Of a DNA stretch of 64,000 bases, positions 45,842 through 57,449 are shown in pieces. A model generated the notes under the pieces. The model was not told the origin of the DNA. It ran no database searches and was given only the letters and a program-made list of their open reading frames with translations. This DNA comes from Molossus alvarezi (Eukaryota > Chordata > Mammalia > Chiroptera > Molossidae), in NCBI GenBank assembly GCA_037176705.1, contig CM073899.1, forward strand, positions 2,356,001 through 2,420,000, read 5' to 3'. Made by a program: the position numbers and the translations under genes. Position 1 is the first letter of the stretch. Each line of letters opens with the position of its first letter.

Positions 45842-46720
45842 GAGTGGATGCTCTAGTTTTCCACTTCATGGAGCAAACAGGAGCGAGCCATCAAAATAAT
45901 TCCCACAAATTGTAACAAAACATCCTCAGTGTCTCCATCAGTACATACACACTCGACACATTCTCCTGTTACTTTGGTTGTAACAGTTGTGCTCCAAGAA
46001 CAGAGCAAAGGTCCTGATTGTACGCGAGACCCTCCTGGCCGTTTGAAGATGTCCCTGCAGTCATGGTGCCACTTCTCCTGCCCCACCCGTCGTCTTATTC
46101 CTCTTCCTTCCAAACAGGCAGCAAACGTGACCAGTCCACCTAAGGAAAAAGGACTACTCGCTGGGCTCTCCCTCTCTGTGCGTGTCCTGCGCATGTTCCT
46201 GTCCTGACCCAAAGAGTCCTGAGAAGGTCTAGGCTCCATCCCCTCCAGCCTGCTGCCTGAAGGTCAGGGGGTCCTCGGCCACCCCCCCCGGGACTGTCTT
46301 CTCGGCCCCTGCCGTCTCTTCGGTGACTTCAGCAGTCCATCTCCTTCCTTACCCTCTCACCCTCCAGGAGCACAGAGCTGCCTGAGAACTCTCCTTGCAA
46401 CCCCGTCTCCATGCGGAGTCCTGCTTCGGGAGGTTATTCGTTTGTATTTTGCTTTTACCTGAAGACAGGGGTACTGCTCAGTCTCCTTTGAGAGTTCTCA
46501 GTCCCAGATTATAATATAAGAAGACAACATCCATAGAGCTGCAGAGCCCTGTGCACGGCGAACTGTCTCCTGACACCCCCACCCAAACCTCCAATGGCCT
46601 CACGTCCTCCTCCGAAGCTACACTCTGGTCTGCCTCCACCCTGGTCCCTTTCTCGCTAGTCTGCACAGCCCAGTGACGACAACTACCATTTCAAGCGCTC
46701 ACTCCAGGTCACTACAGTCA
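45842..46720. other. unique DNA, nothing recognised
   Basis: About 880 bp. A 128-residue minus-strand frame and a 92-residue plus-strand frame have no recognisable content. Confidence 0.4.
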
Positions 46721-46733
46721 AACCAGATCTCTT

Positions 46734-46833
46734 GCCCTGGCCGGTTTGGAGCGTTGGCCTGCGGACCACAGAGTCCCAGGTTCGGTTCCCACTAGGGGCA
46801 CGTACAAAAAAAAACAAAAACCTGAAAAACAAA
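46734..46833 (+). repeat. VES-type SINE type B, head only with A-rich tail
   Basis: gccctggccggtttgg, then a gap of about 11 nt in the A-box region, agcgttggcctgcggacc, B box ggttcggttcccac, taggggcacgtac and directly an A-rich tail (A9 C A5 CCTG A5 C A5). Duplication aaccagatctctt (46721-46733) and aactagatttctt (46834-46846), 11 of 13. The body is absent and the stop point is the same as in the copy at 3620. Confidence 0.8.
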
Positions 46834-46924
46834 AACTAGATTTCTTTACACCACCGTCCACTCAAGGAGAAATCTGTTGACTCTGTACTTAAAACACAGT
46901 CTTATCAGCAAGGAGGGCTTTATG

Positions 46925-47215
46925 CTGAGTAAACTAAATCAACAGAGAAAAACAAGAACTATATACAACCTCATTTATATGTGGAATCTAGAAAAAAAGA
47001 AAAAACAAACCTGAATGCATTAGAAACAGAGGACAGACGAGTGGTTGCCGGGCCAGGGTGTTCGGGAAATGAGGGAAGGTCAATGGATACGAACTTCCAG
47101 TTAGAAGATATGTAAGTCCTGGGGATACAATGCACAGCATGGTGACTATGGTTAGTAACTCTAGATTATATACTTGAAGTTTCTAAGAGGGTATATTTTA
47201 AAAGTTATCACACAC
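46925..47215 (+). mobile_element. L1 3' end fragment
   Basis: tatgctgagtaaactaaatc, catttatatgtggaatctag, agacgagtggttgccggg, gatacaatgcacagcatgg and gactatggttagtaactc follow an L1 3' untranslated region in order. 5'-truncated, followed by CA repeats. Confidence 0.65.
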
Positions 47216-47222
47216 ACACACC
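47208..47222. repeat. short (CA)n
   Basis: About six CA units at the end of the L1 fragment. Confidence 0.8.
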
Positions 47223-47277
47223 GCAACTATGTGATGTAAAGGATGCGTGAAATAAATTTATAATGATTATTTTGCGA

Positions 47278-47302
47278 TACACACACACACACACACACAC
47301 AC
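47278..47302. repeat. (CA)n microsatellite
   Basis: Uninterrupted CA repeat of about 12 units. Confidence 0.9.
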
Positions 47303-48424
47303 AATTACTAATCACTGTGCCAATATCCTTTATGTGGTATTGAAGGGGCGTACAGATTTCCTAGCTTAGAAGAGATATCAGAGATTCTGACCTACTGTCC
47401 GCACAGCAACCCAGGCTCACTGAGACATAGGTATGATGAGTCCCTCCTGCCCACGTCAAAATGTGGACTTGCTAGATTTTTTAAATGGATCGAAAACAAG
47501 GAAGTAAAACTATATTATAAAAATAAAACCACAGTGTTAAGTGAGGCATCCATCATTCTAAAATAATAGACACACATAAAAATAGAAACCGATGATTATT
47601 TAACATAATCACTAAAACTCTGTAAACCTGTCAGTCAGATGGATTTGGTGCCATTAATTATTGATACACCTGTTATCTAGTGTTGATGATTCAAGAGGCT
47701 TGACCATTCCTGACAGCAAATTGACTTTTAGTTCAAGTGTTTGTGGGATTGGACCTAGGGCCTCAGCTACTATGACAGGATCCCAAGAAGTGCTGAAATA
47801 CTGACTTTATATTTTAATTGTTAGGTAAGTTATGCATAAACAATGTGTTTCATTAAAGAAAAGGTACTTAAGAGCCCTCCCCTGTGGGATGTAGAGAGCT
47901 CATCCAGGAAGATAATTAGGATTAAGGATTCATTGTTAAATTTGGAAGCCATCCAGCCATTATTCCAGATTCATATTCTGTCTGTTTTGAGGAGAATAAC
48001 ACAACCTTGCAGTTGGTTGAAACTCCCATCACCACAAACACGCCCACACACCCCCTGCCTCATGCATCATTAACATATCATTTTACATGAAAAAAATAAA
48101 AATAATTTCTATGAAATTATATAATGTCATAATTTCGGGGCCACCGTTTACTCCAGGTCATTTTTATTAGAATTACAAGAGGATACTTAAGGTTGGGATA
48201 AATGCCAGAGAGCTGAAGTCCACTACTTTCTGCCTCAGTGTTAAATAGCATCTGGTTTTTAGGGGTTTGAGGGGCAGCTGATATTTTCAGTATAAATCAC
48301 ATAGATATAATCTTTTGTATAAAATTATTCAAACTTAATATTAATTAGTTTTTTAGAACTTCAATGTAATGAAAGAATGTGGTACAAGGCTTTTTAGTAG
48401 TAGAATCTGACTAATGTGTAGAAA
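47303..48424. other. unique DNA, nothing recognised
   Basis: About 1.1 kb, no gene or repeat identified. Confidence 0.4.
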
Positions 48425-48620
48425 ACAATTTTATTTTTAATTTTTTTATTAATTTATTTTTGTTACAGATAATTCTCTTTTTCCCCCCATTGACACGCCC
48501 TCCCTATCCCGCCCCCCACCATGCACTGTCCCCAGCATTGTTGTCTATGTCCATTGGTGATGCGCACATGCCTAAGTTCTGTGGTTTATCTCTTCCCTCC
48601 ACACAGAACCCCTCTACCGA
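48425..48620 (-). mobile_element. L1 3' end fragment
   Basis: Antisense: tttttgttacagataattctc, C-rich cccattgacacgccctccc, gtctatgtccattggtgatg. Matches the same block at 12028, 19095 and 23530. Only the 3' part is present. Confidence 0.5.
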
Positions 48621-48974
48621 GGTCAGAAAACAATTTAAAAACTGTGAACAGAAATTTGGCAATTATTTGCCTCTATACTAGAAGAAAATGTAAGAATTGC
48701 GAGTTTTGCTTATTTTAACTCTTTGCCTAGGTCACCGAAATTGCTTAAAGATTATTTAAATGTATAATTCACTTCTTTTTAGCAGCTGTCATAAACATCA
48801 AATTCTTCTATGTTGTTGAATGGTAACGTATTTCATAATTTGAAATGTATTGGGTGGGAAAATGAGATACTCACATTAATAACATTTAATTAGATATTTG
48901 TCACATAAAGATCACATTTGTAACCACATACCAGTATGTAATCTGCTCATGTAACTGTTTGGCACACAATAAAA
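48621..48974. other. AT-rich DNA, nothing recognised
   Basis: About 350 bp, no gene or repeat identified. Confidence 0.4.
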
Positions 48975-49053
48975 ATGTGTGTGTATGCATGTGTGTATGT
49001 GTGTGTATGTGTGTGTATGCATGTAAGTGTGTATGTGTGTGTGTGTGGGGGGG
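48975..49053. repeat. (GT)n microsatellite ending in poly(G)
   Basis: GT repeats with ATGCAT interruptions, ending in a run of eight G. Frames across it are repeat translations. Confidence 0.93.
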
Positions 49054-51600
49054 GCTTCCGTGCATTATAAAGAAGATACACAATTTCACCGATGTGGTGA
49101 GAAAAAGGTTAATTGTATTTCCTCTGAAATTCTGGAACAGAGAGAAATAAATCACTGAGCATCTGCCAGTGTGGTTGCACTATACTTTATAGATTGGCGT
49201 GGTCACTTTAATTACTGGATGCACCTACATGTACTTGAAGAACTGAGAATTTCTGTGCAATGCATGCATCCTGCTTTCACAGGAATGAGAATCACAGGAC
49301 ATCCCAGAGAACAGCACACATTCTGAGGACCCCGGTGGTTTTTCTACAAGAGGTGAAGAGTAGGTGGTGCACCCAGAGCCCCGGCTTCTGCAACAGTCCG
49401 GACATGCAGCAGATGATAGCTTTAGCTACCGTGGCTGCTGCTCAGTGACATCCGTCTCTGTCCTCCACCTGCCTCACCTGCACACCATGGACTGTACATA
49501 GAAACTATGCATGAGTGTACCAGGGACCCAACAAGCTGATCCCACGATTTGGGGAATGGAACCAAGCATTCAAACAGTCCGCTGACATTTTCCATTAATG
49601 ATAGGAACCACTGGAGCAGGTTGTTTCAATGATTTCATAAATAAGATTTCAAAAAACTAAACTATAAACAATTTACAACTTTTTTTACGGATCTTATTTC
49701 TAGAGTGTATTTTTATTAACCTCTCAAACTCTTCATTAATTCTTTCTAGCCCTAATTGCACTCTTGTTACATAATAGGAGGTATGTTCAGGGTCTGGGGT
49801 AAAGAATGTTAATCAAAATTTAGTTCAAAATATGTTTTCAATAAATCAGAAAATTTTAGCAACTTATTTATGAATCAGAAAATGAAATTTTGAGGGTCTG
49901 TATCTGGCCTTGTTACAAATAAAGGAATCAATCATGTGTCCCCTAAATTTTGTCATGAATCATCAGCTAATCAGAAAAATGCAGTTGCCACCTGTTTTAA
50001 CAGAGAAGTTCAGATCTGTTTCCGAATGTCGTAACAGACGTGACTTGGAGGAAAGTATATTAAGTTTGAGATTCCATAATTATAGATGCATCATGAAGTG
50101 AGAATACAGAATTACTAATATAGCTATTTGGAAATTTTCTTCATGTAGACAGTATTTAAGCCATGAAGTTACATCTGGTCCCCAAGAGACTAGTGGCGAC
50201 AGAAAGAAGATACCTAAGGTATTTTGTACTAAAAATTCTTAGACAAAAGGATAAAGAAAAATGAGAACTTGCCAGTGAATTGTAGAAAAGAAAAAAGAGA
50301 GAGAGAGAGACATAGATTATGGTGTCCTGAAAGCCAGGTAATGGAAAGGATTTATGAAGGAAGAATTCGACCAGACCAAATGTTCACACCGGTCCCGTAG
50401 GATGTGAGACACAAATTGGCGGTTGGATATGAAACCTACAGGTGGTCACCGCAGAGCGAGTGGGGGCCACTGTTTTATTGAAGTGGGTCTATGAAACCAT
50501 GGGCCTTAGAACTGTAGACATGGATACTCCTTTCGAGGAATTAGCGATCAAATGAAAAACAGAAATAAGGCAATAGTTGGAGAAGGTCAAGAGAATTCTT
50601 TGTCGTCATTGTTTTATTTGTTTTTTACTTACTTTTTAAATATGGGATACATAGTAGCATTTTTGTATGCTAATGGGAAAAATTAACTAGAGGGGAAAAA
50701 TTGATCGTATAAGTAGCTGGATCCGGTGTATGCTTGTTCATTTTAACAATGACCTCTAATAAATCCTTCTAACATATAAGTAAAAAGCAGTAATTTTTAG
50801 AAAACAAATTGTGAGTATTTCCCTGAGAGTTTATACTGTTTCTTCTAGTTATCCTCGCATATTCACTCATTTCCCTGTGTGGCAAGAGTGATGTTATTGG
50901 GGTGCTAAACCGGTGAGCAAAATCCCAGTCCTGTTACCATAGTGATGGTAGCAGGCAAACAAACTCCCTGGTGAAAGGGATTAAGTCCAGTCATGGTTCA
51001 TTCTGTGCAAAGCTTGCTTTGCCTAAGATGCTCTGTTAATTGGAGACCTATAATTGCAGCAGCCAGCTGCTCACACGCGGAAGCCCATTTGAAGAGGAAG
51101 CTGATAGGGGATCACACGCTTCGAGACTTTTAAACAAACCCTGTCAGAGCCCTGAGCAAACTGCACCCGGGAAATCTAATTATGTGAGTCAATACTCTCT
51201 CTTTATTGTTTCAATAAGTTTGAATGGAGTTTTCTGCTTCTTGGAATTAAAACTATCTTACACTGGTGACGGGCAGGAACACAGGCCCCATTTACATGGT
51301 GGGCACTCGCGTTTCGCAGTGGCGGTGGCTCGTGGAGACTGCTTCCCTTGTCTGAAGATGGATGTGCATGAACATCAAGAAGCCTATTTCTCAATAAAGA
51401 GAGTACTGATTATCCTGGAAGGTCCGAGGTACAAGGCATGAGCCTCATTTCTTCATTCCGTTTTATAAGGCTGCCTTGGGTATAACTTTCAAGTGAAAAG
51501 TTCAACTAGAAGACTTCTTCTTCCATTCAAAAATTTAGCATCCTGTGACACTCAGCACAGTGTGGTTGTGAAGCGCCTTTAATTTTCATTATTAGGGCGG
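49054..51600. other. long repeat-free unique DNA
   Basis: 2.5 kb with no recognised mobile element apart from a short (GA)n at 50296-50310. The 133-residue frame at 51040-51441 has no ATG at its start and no domain I recognise. The 51000-51200 interval has homeodomain-like taatt and an E-box (cagctg) and could be regulatory, without proof. Confidence 0.35.
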
Positions 51601-51810
51601 CCCGGCTAGTGTGGCTCAGTGGCTGAGCATTGCCCCATTGGCTGGGAGGTCCTGGTTCGATTCCTGGTCAGAGCATATGCCCGGATGCAACCTGATCCGC
51701 AGTAGGGGGTATGCAGGAGGCAGCCGATCAATCTTTCCCACATCAATGTATCTCTCTCTCTCTCACTCTTCCTCTCACTCTAAAAAAAATCAATAAAAAC
51801 ATATTTAAAA
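51601..51810 (+). repeat. VES-type SINE, type A, diverged
   Basis: Head cccggctagtgtggctcag, altered middle gagcatatgcccggatgcaac, tail actctaaaaaaaatcaataaa. Followed within 15 bp by a type B copy in the same orientation. Confidence 0.87.
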
Positions 51811-51825
51811 AAAATAAGGCACTGC

Positions 51826-52073
51826 GCTCTGGCCGGTTTGGCTCAGCAGTTAGCGCGTCCACCTGTGGTCCAGAGAGACCCAGGTTCGGTTCCCGCGAAG
51901 GGCGCGTACCTCCATTGCAATTTGTCCCCGGCCCTGGTTGGCTTGTGCGGGAGGCAGCCACTAAATGTGTCTCTTTTACGTCAATGTTTTTCTCTCTCTC
52001 TCTTCCTCTCTCTCCCTCCCACTCTATCTGAACAAAACATAGAAAAATATCCTTGGGTGAGAACAAAGAAACA
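51826..52073 (+). repeat. VES-type SINE, type B
   Basis: Full-length copy inserted at the tail of the previous SINE. aaaataag at 51811-51818 and 52074-52081 is the probable duplication, although it leaves about 7 extra nt on the left side. Confidence 0.88.
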
Positions 52074-52081
52074 AAAATAAG

Positions 52082-52771
52082 CCCTTCTTTATCAACTTCT
52101 GCCACCTGTTAATGGGGCATCATGACCCCTCCACCCGTTCTTTTGCTATGGCCTCTGGGAGGGTCAGCGGACTGATGTCGCAGGTGGATGGACAGCCTGC
52201 TTGTGCACGAGCCTCGGGTCTGACTTCAGCCATCCCAGTTCCGGGAGGTCTGCTGACCCTCAAACATAAACGCAGGATGAGGCAGAAGAGGAGGACCCAC
52301 ACTAGACTGTCGCTGGGAATGAACCGTGCAGCTGGTGCGGAGAACACGTAAGCCCCTCCCCGATCTGTTCTGCGTCCCCTCCCCTTCCTGCACTGACGGG
52401 GGGATGAGCATCGTGACAGGAGTCCCCCGACTCCTCAGGTGACTGGTCCTTAGATAAAACGCTTTCACTTTCCACCAGTATGTGTCTCATGAGTGTGGCT
52501 TTGGTGGCATCAGGTAGCCAAACCTTGGTTTCCATGACATTAGCCTAAATACACAATTTGTACAGGATCTAAGAGCTGAAGAAACAGCTTGCAAGTGTCA
52601 TAATACATGTCAGAGGATTGGCACTAAAAAACTTTTAAATTTAATAGATATTATTAATTACATATCATGTACTCAAATTTATATAGGTGGAATTAAAAGC
52701 CAAAGGGAGGGGGATCTTAATTTGATGTAGCTTACAGCCTAGTGGAATACAGACATACAAACATGTAATAT
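52082..52771. other. unique DNA, nothing recognised
   Basis: About 690 bp. Small frames on both strands have no recognisable content. Confidence 0.4.
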
Positions 52772-52772
52772 G

Positions 52773-52990
52773 CAGCCCGGCTGGTGTGGCTCAGTGGTTG
52801 AGCATCGACCCTGCACCAAGAGGTCACCGGTTCGATTTCCGGTCAGGGCACATGCCCAGGTTGTGGGCCCAATCCCCAGTGGGGGGCGTGCAGGAGGAGG
52901 CTGATTGATGCTCTCTCTCATCAATGTTTATATCTCTCTCTCCCTCTCCCTTCCTCTTGCTCTAAAATCAATAAAGAAAAATATTTTAAA
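52773..52990 (+). repeat. VES-type SINE, type A, young-looking
   Basis: Close match to the type A pattern from cagcccggctggtgtggctc to ctaaaatcaataaagaaa. Confidence 0.92.
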
Positions 52991-53149
52991 AAGAAAAGCA
53001 ACCAGAAAAACACAAACAAATAAAATGCAATAGCCCAGATGCTTTGTGTTCTAGATGCATTTAAAAGTAGCATGTTGGTAATAATTGAAAGAATAGTGAC
53101 TTCTACCTGAAAAGGTCAAGTTAAAGGACTAGGAGATGGACAGTTTTTT

Positions 53150-53356
53150 AAAAATATATTTTTTATTGATTTGTAGAGAGAGAAAAAGGGAGAGGGAGAG
53201 AAAGAGAGAAAGACTGATGTGAGAAACATTTGCTGCCTCCTGCACGTACCCCATCAGGGCTCACACCTGCCCCCAGGCCTGTGCCTGACTGCAACTGAAC
53301 TGGCATCATTTCTGTGCATGGGACAGTGCCCAACCCACTGAGCCTCATGGCCAGGG
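53150..53356 (-). repeat. VES-type SINE, type A, older
   Basis: Minus-strand diverged copy with tttttattgatttgtagag, gctgcctcctgcacgtacccc, caggcctgtgcctgac and actgagcctcatggccaggg. Confidence 0.83.
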
Positions 53357-53510
53357 TGAGACACTTTTTAAATAAGACATAAAATATAAGTGGTTAATCA
53401 GGAATAAAACCAGGAGGCACACAGTGCTCACCAGGGTGAACAGGTGCCCTGCTGCAGGGAAAGACGGCCCACGGCTCAGGTGTCTGAGCTCTGGCACTGC
53501 CACGGGGATC

Positions 53511-53643
53511 CTGCCACGGGGATGCCGCCCCGTGGGAGACCGTCCACGGGAGACCGTCCACGGGAGACCATCCACGGGGGACCATCCACGGGAGACCGCC
53601 CCCGCGGGAGACCGTCCACGGGAGACCGCCCCTGGGGAGACCG
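53511..53643. repeat. GC-rich minisatellite, 14-bp period
   Basis: About eight units of the form gagaccgtccacgg with variants (accatcc, accgccc, one 15-bp unit). Flanked left by two looser ccacggggat units. The frames on both strands (up to 121 residues, Thr/Gly/Asp/Arg-rich) are repeat translations. Unit divergence suggests an array that may be length-variable. Confidence 0.93.
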
Positions 53644-55380
53644 CCAGCTGTTCCGGGGCAGCAGGCAGGACAACGGAAAGCCGAGGGCAACGGGAGGAGC
53701 TTTGTTCACGGAAATGTATGGCAACGGGCCACTGAGGTCTGTGACCACGAGAAGGTCACGTGAGGAGAGTCCTCCACATGAACTAATTCACGTTGATTTT
53801 ATCATTTGAGTGATGAGTGACCAGTGAAGAATTTTGAGAAAAGATGACGATGGGAATGGCTGTCACCATGACCCCATGAAGGGCATTCTGAAGAGGGGGC
53901 ACGGATGGCAGGAAGGTGACGGAAGGGCGAACACTTAGGAAGGCGTTGTGAGTCCAGGGCAGGGGTCCGAGGTGGCGGCCAGCACCCAGGCCCGCAGGCA
54001 CCGCGGACATGGCGTACCTGTCACCGTGGACAAAAGCTCGCACATGTGCAGCTCGCACAATTCAGTCGACAGCAGAGCTAGTTTTTAATAACAAGAAAGG
54101 ATGTCCGTGAGTGAGAATGAAATTCTGCTTGGAGTTTAGAAACCAATCAACAATCCATCTAGAAGATCTTGGGATGTGTTTCCAAACTACAGATGCTTTT
54201 AAAGATCCTGGGAGTATTTCAAGAGTGGAATGTTTTTGCCAAGGCAAAGAAAGAAAATGTCCTAACGAAGTCCTTGTTTTCATTCTAGACTATTCCACAG
54301 CCCTAGAAAGCCCAAGGGCACAGGGCACAGTGGTTTTAACTTTGCCCGTCTTCACATTTTTTCAACATGTACTCATTCATAAATCGTCTGCCGGAAAACA
54401 CAGGGGGTCACCCTACCACACTCCAATTTCTTCCATTTTTACCAATAAAAGCACACCTCCCAGCTGCTCCGATCTTACTATGATGTCATTCCTGTAGGGA
54501 CTCGTAAGTGGACAGAAAACAATGCTCCTGCCTCATGGACCCTGCATTTTAGTGACTAAAAGGATAATACGAACTATCAGTGTTGGAGTCGAGAAAGTAA
54601 ATGATAACAACTGAATAAATATATTGTTGCAAAGTACATGTGATTTCAATTACTTGCACTCAAAAGAATTAAAGTAAAGATATATAAAATTTTTAGCATA
54701 TGATAGAAAGAGTTCAGATAATTGACATTGTCATAATAAATCTTTAAATTCTGTCTACTTACTATTTTCAAACAGATTACTTAGCAATTACACTATCAAA
54801 ATCGAAACAGCAGATGATGCTGAATCCTTTTTTATTCTCGCAGGAAGCAGTATCACCTACATGTAAAATACTTTGCAAAAGAGGCCTGCTCATTTCAATT
54901 ATGTGCAGTTTCATAATTTTGTTTGAATATTCAATAATTATTTATCAATAACATAATATCTGTTGTATACTAATTCCAGAAGATACTTTTAAAATGCTTA
55001 GGCAGTATTTCCTATTAAAATCTATACATATATATAGAGATGATATATATATATGTAGGGATAGACAAATATTGTTGAAGATTATAATAAAATGATCCAA
55101 AAACTTTCAATTGTAAGAGCATATTCTATTAGAATACATCTATTTGTAGAAAGTATAAGATTAAATTTGAAGATAAAAACAAACTGATGTACAGTATTAG
55201 ATTTTTTAAAAATAACTTGATTATGTAATATTAGTGCTAGCAATTTAGCATTTAGAATTCAGTTTGTTCTTCTAAAACTAGAAATGACTATATTGTGAAT
55301 TATCTTCTCAAAAGGTTTATAAGCACCTTGAAGGCAATTACTGTTTATTCATGATATATCCTATCACAATACTTACTAAG
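53644..55380. other. unique DNA, nothing recognised
   Basis: About 1.7 kb, GC-moderate to 54100 and AT-rich afterwards. A (TA)-rich patch lies near 55025-55056. No gene or repeat identified. Confidence 0.4.
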
Positions 55381-55384
55381 CCTA

Positions 55385-55925
55385 TTTGTTATTTATTACT
55401 GAGTAACAAAGTATCCCCAAATTAGGTGTCTTATATAAACAACAGTTACTGTTTCAGAGATGCTGTTTGTCAGGGACAGAGGCACAGCTTATCTGAACCT
55501 ACTGATTACAGGTTCTCACCAATGAAAGTCAACTCAAGAGTTGACGGGAGTATTCACCTGCCTGCTGACTTTTGTGTCTGTGGGCAGGACTCAGTTTCTT
55601 GTGGACTGTTGGAGGAGGCCTCAGAGGCTCACAGGAGTTGTCTATGTCTCCGTTCTTAGCCGGGTGGGACTCTCCATAGAGCATCATCTGATGGAGCAAC
55701 ACGGAGGCACAAGATAGTTCTAGAAAGACAGAGATAGAGCAGACCAGTGAAATGCCACAGTCTGCTGTAGCCCAGCACTGAAGTGATACTGCATGGTTTT
55801 TGTTGTATTCTACTTGTTAGAAGCAAGTCACTAGAGCCAGCCCACACTTGAAGTTGGAGAACACGGGCATGCGTACTGGAAGGGGAGGTCACTGGGCCAT
55901 GCCAGAAGCTGCCCAGCACACAAAG
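55385..55925 (-). mobile_element. MLT1-like (ERVL-MaLR type) solo LTR relic
   Basis: On the plus strand ttactgagtaacaaagtatccc, ttggaggaggcctcagagg, tgggactctccatagagcat, tgttagaagcaagtcactag and gccagcccacacttgaag follow an old eutherian MLT1-type LTR read backwards. Length about 540 bp, close to a whole LTR. No internal coding region is attached, so it is a solo LTR relic. Confidence 0.55.
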
Positions 55926-55954
55926 TCATGCCTTTTATTGACAGATGTTTAAAT

Positions 55955-56000
55955 GACGTTAACTCAATAAACACTGATCGGGTACCTACCATGTACCGAG
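55955..56000 (-). repeat. possible L2 3' end relic
   Basis: ctcaataaacactgatcggg followed by tacctaccatgtaccgag is the complement of the L2-type 3' end. Short. Confidence 0.4.
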
Positions 56001-56344
56001 ATGGAAAGAAGCAGACTTATACATAGTGTGAGTCCTAAACCAGGTGCAATATTTACATGTATCCCATGTAAAAAAATGTTATAATGCATCATTTTGACTT
56101 TATGCATAAAATATTAAACTAACAGAAGAATATACGGCAATTAGTTTAGAAACATCATATTATATGACAAAAATTACCTTTGCCAAAGAGGTTGGAGGAT
56201 CTTCATGGTGCCAGCCCCCTGGAAAATTTTTAAATCTATTAAGACACAACCACAGAGACATCAAGCATTATGTTTTAAGGGAAGAATTATCCACAAACTA
56301 TTAGGTACTTAACCAATTATATTTTGGTTGTATTCTCAATAGTT
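56001..56344. other. AT-rich DNA, nothing recognised
   Basis: About 340 bp, no gene or repeat identified. Confidence 0.4.
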
Positions 56345-57060
56345 CAATGGTTGTAAAAGTGTGGCCCAGCACCCCGAAAACCTTTTCAAGGTGCCTGCCT
56401 GCCTAATATTATTTCCACCATAAAGACAAAATTCACCAGCCCTGGCCAGTTTGGCTCAGCAGTTAGAGCGTCAGCCTGTGGACCGGAGAGTCTCGGGTTT
56501 GGTTCCCACTAAGGGCAGGTACCTCAGTTGCAGTTTGTCCCTGGCCCGGGTTGGGGTCATGTGGGTGGCAGCCACTCGATGTGTCTCTCTCACATTGATG
56601 TTTCTCTCTCTTCCTCCCTCTCTCCCTCCTGCTCTGTCTGAAGATAAATGCAAAAATATCCTCAGATGAGTTTTTTTTTAAAAAAAAGACAGAATTCACC
56701 ATTTTACTCCCATTCTTTCAAAAGAAAGCAAATAATAGAAATTTCCAGAGTTTATATTACATGAATCTTACAACAGAATGAAAAAATAGACATGAAAATC
56801 CAGATGATGTATATTATGTCAACTTTAGACTTTTTTTTGAAAATATAGTTATCTTTCAAAAAACATCATTTATACTAACATATAATATGCTTAAGTTCTT
56901 TTTCAGTGGAATAATAAATACACATTATTAAATTTCTCAGTGTTAATTTTTAATATGAGAACTGCTGATAAACACAACTGAATTAAACCAAAGCTCTTCA
57001 GGATCCCTCATAATTTTTTAGTGTATGAAGGATCCAGAGACAAAAAGTTTGAGAAAACTG
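56345..57060. mobile_element. hAT-type non-autonomous DNA transposon, split by a SINE
   Basis: Left terminus caatggttgtaaaagtgtgg resembles cagtggttctcaaagtgtgg and is followed by gaaaaccttttcaagg. Right terminus gacaaaaagtttgagaaaactg is the matching inverted end, preceded by aaagctcttcaggatccctc and ataattttttagtgtatg, in the order of a hAT-Charlie family element. Removing the SINE leaves about 470 bp and no transposase. I did not find a convincing 8-bp target duplication. Confidence 0.65.
56439..56686 (+). repeat. VES-type SINE, type B, inside the hAT element
   Basis: Full-length copy between agacaaaattcacca (56424-56438) and agacagaattcacca (56687-56701), 14 of 15. Younger than the hAT element that it interrupts. 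Confidence 0.93.
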
Positions 57061-57179
57061 GATTAGACAACTCTGAAACACTGGTGGGTTTGTGGGGGTC
57101 GGGAGTGTCCCCAATATGCCCCCTGGCATATAGATTATTTCCAGCTAAAAGAGTTAAAGCCCTATGGACTCAGAATGAG

Positions 57180-57214
57180 TTTTTTTTTTTTTTTTTTTAT
57201 GTACCCCCCCCCCC
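57180..57214. repeat. poly(T) followed by poly(C)
   Basis: Nineteen T, then atgta, then about 11 C. Low-complexity pair and a likely site of sequencing or assembly error. Confidence 0.9.
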
Positions 57215-57245
57215 GCCCCTTTTCTTTTTTAAAGAAATCCAGACA

Positions 57246-57437
57246 GCCCAGCCAGGGTGGCTCAGTGGTTGAGCGTCGACCCTGCACCAAGAGGTTGCTG
57301 GTTCGATTCCCGGTCAGGGCACATGCCCAGGTTGTGGGCCTGATTCCCAGTGGGGGCGTGCAGGAGGTGGCCAGTCAATGTTCTCTCTCATTGATGTTTC
57401 TCTCTCTTCCTCTAAAATCAATTAAAAAAAGTTTTTT
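57246..57437 (+). repeat. VES-type SINE, type A
   Basis: Head gcccagccagggtggctcag to tctaaaatcaattaaaaaaag, with a shortened CT-rich stretch. Related flanks aaagaaatcca and aaagaaattta. Confidence 0.9.
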
Positions 57438-57449
57438 AAAAGAAATTTA

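Noticed and set aside
491..49053. Cys/Val-rich or His/Thr-rich small proteins over CA and GT tracts
   Set aside because: They are translations of dinucleotide repeats on both strands.
51040..51441. 133-residue frame as a possible exon
   Set aside because: The start codon is TTG, not ATG, and the translation has no recognised protein features.
53511..53643. CRISPR-like repeat array
   Set aside because: Units are directly adjacent 14-bp repeats without spacers, in a mammalian sequence. It is a minisatellite.
53424..53809. 103- and 121-residue frames as a repetitive protein
   Set aside because: They are translations of the 14-bp minisatellite, open in several frames at once.
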